In this document: piece after piece, positions 54,402-63,300 of the stretch
Position numbering within the stretch: position 1 is the stretch's first letter
Layout of the letters: each line of letters starts with the position of its first letter
NCBI GenBank assembly: GCA_963705525.1
Contig: CAVPJW010000002.1
Coordinates: 1,116,001-1,180,000, forward strand
DNA length: 64,000 nt
From: CAVPJW01 sp963705525
Lineage (GTDB): Bacteria > Acidobacteriota > Vicinamibacteria > Vicinamibacterales > CAVPJW01
Direction of reading: 5' to 3'
The notes under the pieces: model-generated
What the model saw: only the letters and a program-made list of their open reading frames with translations
Told to the model about the DNA's origin: nothing
Databases searched by the model: none
Position numbers and translations under genes: made by a program

Positions 54402-56267
54402 GTGGCGACAACGGCACTTAACAACCATACCGAGTGGCCCGTTCGGGTGATGCCCGTCCCGGGCCGGTTTCCGGCCCTGGCGTCCCTGATGCGGCCTTTC
54501 CGGACGCTGAGGGCCCCCCAGAGCCCTTCCGACGTCCAGCGCATCGAGCGGGTCCTCGCGACTGCCCGGCTGTTCCTGGTGTCGACAGCGTGCCTTGCCG
54601 TGCTCGTCGCGCCGACGACACGGGAGGCGGCGCCGACGCTGCTCACAGTTGAGGTCCTCTTCACGTATTTGATCAATTCGGTGCTGATCTTCACGCTGGT
54701 GCGCCTGCGCACACGCTCATCGCTCGCATTTCGCGTCACCGTTCACGCCGTTGACATTCTCTGGTCCGCTGGACTCGCCGTCTTTGCGGAAGGGCCAAAT
54801 TCGCCATTTTTCGTCTTCTTTCTTTTCGCACTGGTGGCCGCGGCCTACCGATGGGGATATCTCGAGACGCTCGGCACCGCGGTGGCGGCGGTGTTCTTCA
54901 TCGCCATCCAGGCTGAGATAGCGCTCGCACAGATGGAGCGCTTCCCCGCCATCGTCGGCGATGTCTTCGATCCCAACTCGCTCGTCATGCGTGTGGTCTA
55001 CATCTTTGTGTTCGGGTTGCTGCTTGGCTATCTCGCCGAAGAAGAACAGCTCTACCGCGCGGAGACCTTCATGGTCGCGCGAATCATCGCGAAGGTGCAG
55101 GTCGAGCGGCCGCTGGCCAACACCATCCAGCTCGCCATTTCCGACATCCTCGAGCTCTTTCGCGCCAGCCAGGTGCTCCTGGCCGTCCAGGAACTTCGCA
55201 GCGGACGAGTGTTCCTATGGCGACTGACACCAGACCGTCCGGTCCATGCGCAGTCTGCGCGGCCCTGGGAAGAAGTACCAGTTGCGGAGCGTGAGGATTA
55301 CCTACTCAAGAATTACCCGGCGACCTTCGACGCTGTCCGAGGCCGCCTTATTCAGCGTCATCGGCCGGTCGACATGCTCGTCGCAAACGGTGACACCGGA
55401 CGCGGCGAACACACTGCGACTCTTCTGCCGCCGCTGTTCGTGGCGCGCAACTCATTCAAGTCGCTGCTGTCGTCGTCGGCCACGTTCGGGAGCGAGCTGT
55501 TCGTCAGGTTCCTCGTGTTCGACCCGCATGTCGGGGTGCCGCGCGGTGTACGCCTGCGGTTTCTCCAGACTCTCATCCGCCAAACAGGCCCTGCCCTGTA
55601 CGGCGCTTATCTCTTCCGTCGGCTTCGAACACGCGCCGGAGCGATCGAGCGCGCTCGTGTCGCGCGCGAGCTTCATGATGGAGTCATTCAATCACTGTTC
55701 GGCGCCGAAATGCAGCTTGACGTGCTGCGGCGTCAGGCCCTGGGCGGCCCGACGCCAGCCGAAGCCATTCATAAGGTGCAGGAGGTCGTCAGGAGCGAAA
55801 TCCTGAACCTGCGCGATCTTATGCAGCACATGCGACCCATCGAGCTCCAGCCGCGCGAGCTGCTCGATTTCGTGGCGGACCAGGTGGAGCGATTCCAGCG
55901 GGACACGGGCATCTCGGCCCGGTTCGTGTCCGACCTGCAGGAGGTCCCGCTCTCGCCCCGTCTCTGCCGGGAGCTCGCAAGAATCGTTCAGGAGTCGCTG
56001 ATCAACGTGCGGAAGCACAGTCAGGCAAGCCACGTCGTCGTACTTCTCACCTTGCGGGAAGGCCGCTGGGTATTGACGGTCGACGACGACGGGCAGGGGT
56101 TCAGTTTTGCGGGACGATATTCGAGCGCAGAACTGGACGCCGCGAGGAAAGGACCGATCGTCATCAAAGAGCGGGTCCGCGCGATGGGCGGCGAGATCGC
56201 CATTGAATCGGCGCCTGGGCACGGCACCCGACTTGAAATCAGCCTTCCACAGGAATCACGTGACTGA
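54402..56267 (+). CDS. Membrane sensor histidine kinase, NarL/LiaS type
   Basis: A 621-aa protein starting at GTG 54402 (an ATG at 54450 is possible). Five or six hydrophobic helices (about 50-215) form the sensor, followed by a GAF-like region (about 225-385). The dimerisation and phosphoacceptor helix is of the HisKA_3 type: RARVARELHDGVIQSLFGAEMQLDVLRR, where the His lies in RELHDG. The ATPase has ELARIVQESLINVRKHSQASHV (N box), VDDDGQGF and GGEIAIESAPGHGTRLEISLP. The 3' end overlaps the response-regulator gene. It is divergent from the TonB-like gene with a 44-bp gap. Confidence 0.92.
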   Translation: MATTALNNHTEWPVRVMPVPGRFPALASLMRPFRTLRAPQSPSDVQRIERVLATARLFLVSTACLAVLVAPTTREAAPTLLTVEVLFTYLINSVLIFTLVRLRTRSSLAFRVTVHAVDILWSAGLAVFAEGPNSPFFVFFLFALVAAAYRWGYLETLGTAVAAVFFIAIQAEIALAQMERFPAIVGDVFDPNSLVMRVVYIFVFGLLLGYLAEEEQLYRAETFMVARIIAKVQVERPLANTIQLAISDILELFRASQVLLAVQELRSGRVFLWRLTPDRPVHAQSARPWEEVPVAEREDYLLKNYPATFDAVRGRLIQRHRPVDMLVANGDTGRGEHTATLLPPLFVARNSFKSLLSSSATFGSELFVRFLVFDPHVGVPRGVRLRFLQTLIRQTGPALYGAYLFRRLRTRAGAIERARVARELHDGVIQSLFGAEMQLDVLRRQALGGPTPAEAIHKVQEVVRSEILNLRDLMQHMRPIELQPRELLDFVADQVERFQRDTGISARFVSDLQEVPLSPRLCRELARIVQESLINVRKHSQASHVVVLLTLREGRWVLTVDDDGQGFSFAGRYSSAELDAARKGPIVIKERVRAMGGEIAIESAPGHGTRLEISLPQESRD

Positions 56268-56931
56268 CAACACCTCGATCCGGATATTGATCGCCGACGA
56301 CCACCCGATCTTCCGAGACGGCTTGAGACGGCTGCTCGAATCCGAGCCGGGATTCGAGGTAATCGGCGAGGCCTCGGACGGTGACGAGGCCGTCGCGATG
56401 GCCCGTTCCCTGACGCCCGACGTCATGCTGCTCGATCTTTCAATGCCGCGCTTGACGGGTCTCGGCGCCCTCAAGGAACTGGGAGATTCGGCAGCGTCGA
56501 CCAAATGCATCCTGCTCACCGCGGCCATTGACAAGCCCGAATTGGTGACGGCCATCCAGCTCGGCGCCAAGGGGGTCGTCCTCAAGCAGTCCGCGACAGA
56601 CCTGCTCTTCAAGAGCATCCGCTGCGTGATGGATGGTCAGTTTTGGGTAGGTCGCGAGGCTGTTGCCAATATCCTGACAACGCTCCGCACCCTGGTCACC
56701 GAGAGCGAGCAAGACGCCAAGAGCAAAACCTTCGGGCTGACGAAACGCGAGCTCGAGGTCGTCGGCGCCATCGTCGAAGGCCTGACCAACAAGGAGATCG
56801 CCAAGCGTTTTACGCTCAGCGAAGACACTGTCAAGCATCACCTGACGAACGTGTTCAACAAGCTCGGTGTGTCCACGCGTCTCGAGGTGGCCATGTTCGC
56901 GGTGCATCACAAGTTGATCGCCACGATATAG
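56260..56931 (+). CDS. NarL/FixJ-type response regulator
   Basis: A 223-aa DNA-binding regulator, presumed partner of the upstream kinase. The GTG at 56260 overlaps the kinase stop by 8 bp. The receiver domain has IRILIADDHPIFRDGLRRLLE (acidic pair DD), phosphoacceptor Asp in VMLLDLSMPRLTG and the Lys in GVVLKQS. The C-terminal LuxR-type HTH is FGLTKRELEVVGAIVEGLTNKEIAKRFTLSEDTVKHHLTNVFNKLGV. The target genes are unknown; the large surface-protein gene downstream is one possibility. Confidence 0.93.
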   Translation: MTDNTSIRILIADDHPIFRDGLRRLLESEPGFEVIGEASDGDEAVAMARSLTPDVMLLDLSMPRLTGLGALKELGDSAASTKCILLTAAIDKPELVTAIQLGAKGVVLKQSATDLLFKSIRCVMDGQFWVGREAVANILTTLRTLVTESEQDAKSKTFGLTKRELEVVGAIVEGLTNKEIAKRFTLSEDTVKHHLTNVFNKLGVSTRLEVAMFAVHHKLIATI

Positions 56932-57387
56932 GGCAGCTTGCTCTGCTCTTCCCTTTCAGCTGACAGGTCTCCGCCTGCAAGTCCGTCGGTTTTGAGGTTC
57001 TCAGTTCGCCCATCGATCTTTCAATCTTTCGACCCTTTGACTCTGCCAGTGAAGACGCGCGTGCGCTGGACGCACTGGTACTCGAGCACATCACGTCCCC
57101 AGCGCCCATAGAATTCCGACAACTCGCCGACAAACCCGACTCCCGACTGCACGCCGATTACAAATCCGTAGTTCGAACCTAAGGGTCACATAGCCCATTA
57201 GCGGAGTGTGCGCTGCGCGACTGGGCGATTCTCCGCACACCGGTCCGATTCCTACTCTATGTGTCTCAGCTGCAGAAGGCTGAGCGCATGGAGTGCAGCC
57301 AACACCCGATTCTCGTGCATCCATCACGCGCGCCGATCGGGCGACGCGTGTCTCATCCTCGGCAACCGTTCAGTGGAGCTGGTGTGT
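56932..57387. other. Intergenic region upstream of the giant surface-protein gene
   Basis: 456 bp without a supported complete gene. Positions 56990-57043 hold a stutter array (next entry). On the minus strand 57024-57185 is an open stretch of 54 codons with coding-like composition (GELSEFYGRWGRDVLEYQ) that ends in the array and lacks a complete start region; it may be a gene remnant. No clear promoter for the downstream gene was found. Confidence 0.45.
56990..57043. repeat. Stutter array, GATCTTTCAATCTTTCGA type
   Basis: TTTTGAGGTTCTCAGTTCGCC is followed by CATCGATCTTTCAATCTTTC and GACCCTTTGACTC, all degenerate variants of an 8-9-bp unit. It lies downstream of the response regulator and at the 3' end of the possible minus-strand remnant. 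Confidence 0.55.
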
Positions 57388-60300
57388 ATGACCCGCATTA
57401 GTAAAAAGTCGCGAGTGATCGCGGCGTTTCTCGTGGCAGCCACCGCGATCGTATGGCTGGCGTCGCGTCCCACGGCGTGGGTGCCCCAGGTAGCAAGCAA
57501 CACCTGGGCGCCGATCGTGCCGGATGCGAATCAGCCGCCATCGAGCATGACGACGCCGCGCACAGATACCGCTGCGACGCTGATCATGGACGGTCGCGTA
57601 TTGATCAGTGGCGGCTCTGGCCCCGACGGCTTGCTGGCGAACGCTGAAGTGCTCGACTGGTACGGATCCTTTCTGCCAGTCGCGCCGATGTCGGTTGCAC
57701 GCAGCCATCACGCGAGTATCTCGCTGCTCGACGGCCGGATCCTCGTGAGCGGCGGTACGACGCCGAACGGCCCATCGAACACCGCGGAGATCTACGACCC
57801 GTCGACTGACAGTTGGACTCCTGCGGGAAGCATGCTGGAGCCGCGGTCCGGCCACACGATGTCGATGATCAGCAACGGTCGCGTGCTCGTCGCTGGTGGT
57901 GACACGGGCAATGGCGCAAGCGTGACGATGGAGATCTTCGATCCGGTCACCGGCACGTTCACTCCAGCTGGCACGATGGCAGCCCCAAGGATGAATCACG
58001 CGGCCACGACGATGAACGACGGCCGCGTGTTGATCGCTGGAGGAAGCGACGGGGCGTCGGCGCTCAGCAGTGTCGACATCTTCGACCCGAAGACCGGCGT
58101 GACAATTGCCGCCTCGCAAATGTCCGTCGCCCGGGCGGGTCTCTCGGCGACGACCCTGATCGACGGCAAGGTCCTGCTCGCAGGCGGCTCCAATGGCAGC
58201 ACGGACCTGGCATCGGCCGACATCTACGATCCCGAAGCAGGCAGCATGAGCGGGATCGCATCGACGCTCACCGCTCCGCGGCGCGACCACCTGGGGTTAC
58301 TGCTGCCGAATAACGGTTCGGTGCTCTTCGTCGGCGGAACTTCCAACGGATCGGCCAGCCCGACCGCCGAAGTTTACGAACCATGGACGGACGCGTTCCG
58401 CCAGACCGCGGCGCCATCCGCCGCGCGGCTGGGTGCAGCCGGCACCGCGATGGGATTCGACGGCCGCATCTTCCTGGCAGGCGGCAGCGGGTTGGCCAGC
58501 GCTGAGTTGTACGGATTCGCGAGCGTGAAGACGGACAAGCCAGACTATCAGCCTGGCGAGACGGTGACGATCACAGGGACGGGCTGGCAGCCCGGCGAGG
58601 CGGTGAGCCTCGTTATTCACGAAGTGCAACAGGTTCATGACGACCGCGTTTTGACGGCGGTCGCGGACGCCGCGGGCAACATCAGCAACACCGAGTTCTC
58701 TCCCGAAGAGCAGCATCTCGGTGTGAGCTTCTTGTTGACCGCCAGCGGAGCCGGTTCGATCGCTCAAAACGTCTTCAAGGATGCCCGGACAATCAACTCG
58801 GCGACGCTGTCCTACGGGTCAACCGTGAATGGCACGGTCGTCACCGTGGCGCCAAGCTCCTCAATCACCGCATCGGTCACCGTGACGACCAACGGAACGG
58901 GCGGAGGCGGCAACGACTGGCAATCGACGGGATGGCGGATCAGTACGACCGCACCGGGCTCGATCACGTGCGCCAACACGCCAAACCACACCTCAAGCGA
59001 TGGGACGTTCACCGAGAGCTTTTCCATCACCGCTCCATCTGCGGCCGGGACCTATAACGCCTACTTCATCGCCTACTCAGACGATGGGGCTGGTTCCGGT
59101 TGCGACAGCGACCCCAGCAACACGTTCACACTTCCGGGTGGCGTGGTTGTCGACGGCACGGCACCGACCGTCACCAATGTGACGTCCACTGCGGCTGATG
59201 GCACTTACGGCGTCGGTGCCGTCGTCCCCATCACCATCACCTTCAGCGAACCCGTTGCCGTCACCGGGACACCTCGGATCACACTCGAGACGGGCGGCAC
59301 CGATGCGGTCGTGAACTACAGCTCAGGAACCGGGACCAACACGCTGACGTTCAACTACACGGTCGCGTCGCCGCACACGAGCAGCGATCTCAACTACCAG
59401 GCGACCAATTCACTCGCGCTGAACGGCGGCACGATCAGGGACATCCCCGGCAACAATGCCACGCTGACTCTCCCCGCAACCGGTGGTGCCGGATCGCTCG
59501 CCACGAACAAGAACATCATCATCGACACGACGGCCCCCACTGTCCCCACGTCACCCGGGGTGACATCTACGACCGTCAACGGCACCTACGGCGTGGGCAC
59601 GGTCATTCCGATCACCGTCGCTTTTAACGAACCCGTCAACGTGACCGGGACACCTCAGCTCGTTCTTGTCACGACCAGTCCCGCAACAACTGCGATTAAT
59701 TACACCTCGGGTAGCGGCACCAGCACGCTGACTTTCAACTACACAGTCGCCGCAGGCAACAGTAGCGGCGACTTGGCGTACCAAGGCACAGGTTCTCTCA
59801 GTCTCAACGGCGGTACCATCAAAGACGCTGCCGGCAACAACGCGACGCTGACCCTTCCGTCTCCTGGTGCTGCTGGATCCCTGAACGCCAACAAAGCGAT
59901 CGTGATCGAAACGATTGCACCGACGATTCCAGCCTCGCCTGGCGTGAACTCCACGACGGCCAACGGCACATACGGCGTCGGCGCGAACATTGCCATTCAG
60001 GTCAACTTCAATGAGGCCGTGATCGTCAATACCGCTGGGGGCACGCCCACGCTTGCCCTCAACGCCGGAGTCGGCGCCTCGGCCACGTACTCCTCCGGAA
60101 GCGGTGGCACGGCCCTGACGTTCACCTACACCGTTGGAGCCGGTCAGGCCAACGCTGATCTCGACTACACATCGACCACCGCCCTCGCCTTGAACGGTGG
60201 CACCATCAAGGATGCCGCGGGGAACAACGCAACCCTGACACTGCCCACTCCGGGCGCCGCCGGATCGCTTGGCGCGAACAAGGCCATCGTTATTGAGACG

Positions 60301-63300
60301 ACCGCGCCAATCGTGACCAACGTGACCGCGAGCACCGCAAATGGCACGTTCACAACAGGCGGGGCAATTTCGATTCAGATCGTATTCAGTGAGAACGTTC
60401 TCGTCGCGGGAGGCACACCAGCGCTCGCTCTGAACAGCGGCGGAACTGCGAGCTACAGCACGGGAAGCGGCGGGAGCACACTGAACTTCAGCTACACGGT
60501 CGGCGCCGGCCAGAGCAGCGCCGATCTCGATTACAACAGCACGGGCGCGTTGACACTGCCCGGTGGCGTGACGATCAAGGACGCCGCGGGCAATAACGCG
60601 ACCTTGACGCTCGCGGCACCGGGTACAGCGGGCTCGCTCGGCGACAACAAGAACCTGGTCATCGACACGACCGCGCCGACCGTTACCAATGTCACCTCGT
60701 CCACGGCTGACGGATTGTACGGACTTGGCGAGAATGTGTCGATCCAAGTCACGTTCACCGAGAACGTCACGGTCACGGGAACACCCACGCTAACCCTGAA
60801 CAGCGGTGGGACGGCGAGTTACAGCGGTGGCAGCACGACGAGCACACTGACTTTCAGCTACGCCATCGGCGCTGGCCAGAGCAGCGGAGATCTCGATTAC
60901 AGCTCGACCTCGGCCCTTGCCTTGAACGGCGGAACCGTCAAGGACGCCGGTGGCAACAACGCGACCCTCACTTTGCCAGCAGTGGGCGGCGCCAGTTCTC
61001 TCGGTGGCCAGAAAGCGATCGTCATCGAAACGACCGCACCCACCGTAAGCAGCGTCTCGTCATCGACCCCCAATGGCACCTACAGCGTCGGCGCCAGTAT
61101 CGTCGTGCAGGTCACTTTCAGTGAGACGGTTAACGTCGTCGGAACGCCTCAACTCATGCTCGCAACGGGCGGCGCGGGCGCTCCCGTCAACTACAGCGCA
61201 GGCAGCGGCTCGGATACGCTGACGTTCTCCTATACGGTGGCTGCTGGCCACATCAGCGCGGATCTCGACTACACGTCGACCGGAGCACTCGCCCTGAGCG
61301 GTGGCTCCATCAAGGACGCCGCCGGAAACAACGCGACACTGACACTCCCGGCGCCCGGCGCGTCGGGCTCGCTCGGCGTCAACAAGAACATCGTGGTTGA
61401 CACCGCCACCTCAATGTCCATTGTCTCGTCAGAGAATCCGACGACGTATGGACAGTCGACGACCTTGACAGCCACAGTGACGACTGCAGGAGGCTCGATC
61501 GTCGTCACCGAGGGCAACGCACAAATATTCGACGGCGGAACTTGTGCGGCGCCGGGCACCGTGCTCCTTGCGTCTACAGCCCTCAACGGTAGCGGTCAAG
61601 TATCAGTGGCGACGTCGGCGCTTTCGGCCGGCAGCCACACGATCATCGCGTGCTACCTCGCCACTGCCAATTATCCCGCGAGCAACGGGAGCATCGTGCA
61701 AACGGTGAGCCCTGCCGGCACTTCCGCAAATATCAGCGCGCCTGCCGTCACCTACAGTGCAGACGGTGCAGTAACGGTGACCGTATCGTCGGACGCCGGT
61801 ACGCCGAGCGGCGACGTGTCGTTGACAGTGGACGGCGGGGCGCCGCTCACGCAAGCACTCTCGGGCGGCTCGACGACTTTCACGCTGACAAGCCCCAGCG
61901 CCGGCGATCACAGCCTCAGCGCGATTTACGCCGCTCAAGGCAATTTCGACGCGAGCTCCGCAACGGGCTCGTTGCACGTCAACCCAGCGGCCACCACGGC
62001 GTCGATCAGCGCACCCGCGGTTACGTACAACGCCAACGGCCAGGTGACCGTGACCGTATCCTCGGGAGCGGGCACGCCTGGCGGTAATGTCTCGTTGACC
62101 GTTGATGGAGGCGCGCCACTCACGCAGGCGCTCTCGGCGGGCTCCACGACCTTTACCCTGACGAGCCCGAATGCCGGAGACCACAGCCTCAACGCCGCCT
62201 ACGCTGCCCAGGGCAATTTTGACGCGAGCGTGGCATCCGGCACCCTTCACGTGGATCCGGCATCGACGACGACCGCGTTGTCGTCGGATCAGAATCCCGC
62301 CGATCCGGGGGCACTGGTGACTTTCACCGCGATCGTAACCGTGGTCTCGCCCGGTGCTGGCGTTCCCAACGGCATCGTCGAATTCTTCGACGGCGGCGAC
62401 TCGCTTGGAACGCAGGCCCTGGTTGGCGGTAGCGCATCGCTCAGTACATCCACACTGGTTTTGGGGACGCATTCAATCACGGTGGTCTACGGCGGCACGC
62501 CGGACTTCATCGGAAGCACGTCGCCATCACTCGACCAGACCATCGATGCCGTGCCGGTCGGATCGAATGATGTCTTCACGATTCTCCAGAACGGCGTGCT
62601 GACGGTTGGCGCTCCCGGCGTTCTGGGCAACGATAACGATGCCGACGCCGGCCAGACGATCACGGCGAGCCTCGTCGCGGAGCCCGCGAATGCAGAGCCT
62701 GGGAGTTTTGCCCTCCATGCCGACGGCTCGTTCGACTACACGCCAGCCTTGGACTTTACGGGCATTGACACGTTCACCTACAAGGTTAACGACGGCTTCG
62801 TCGACAGCGCCACAACAACGGTGTCAATCAACGTGGTTGCGCCGACGGCTACGCCGGTTGCGGCGGCCGACTCGTTCCGAACGACCACTGATGCACCGTT
62901 AACCATCGCAGCGCCCGGCGTCCTCGGCAATGACAACAACCTGTTCAACGCGACGCTCACGGCCATCGTCGTCAGCGGACCGACGCACGCTGAGAGCTTT
63001 GCGCTGAACAGTGATGGCTCGTTCGACTACACGCCAGCGACTGGTTTCACCGGAACCGATTCATTCACCTACAAGGCCAACAACGGCGCCAACGATAGCA
63101 ATCTGGCCATGGTCACGATTGCGGTGTCGGCACCGGCAGCAACACCCGTGGCCGTGAATGACAGCTACGGCGCCGACCAAAACGCTGTGCTCAGTGTGCC
63201 AGCTGCAAGCGGACTCCTCGCAAACGACATCGGCTTGCCCCTGACCGCGGAACTGACCGTAGCGCCACTCTATGGCTCGTTGACCCTGAACGTGGATGGT

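Noticed and set aside
59551..60747. Long minus-strand ORF (398 codons) opposite the giant surface-protein gene
   Set aside because: It is a mirror of the high-GC, repetitive plus-strand coding sequence; its composition is rich in Arg and Gly without domains, and the plus-strand modules are clear. The minus ORFs at 61603-62472 and 57370-58290 are rejected for the same reason.
59157..61400. CRISPR-like or satellite repeat array
   Set aside because: Units are about 370 bp, in frame, and diverge mostly without breaking the protein; there are no short identical repeats with unique spacers.
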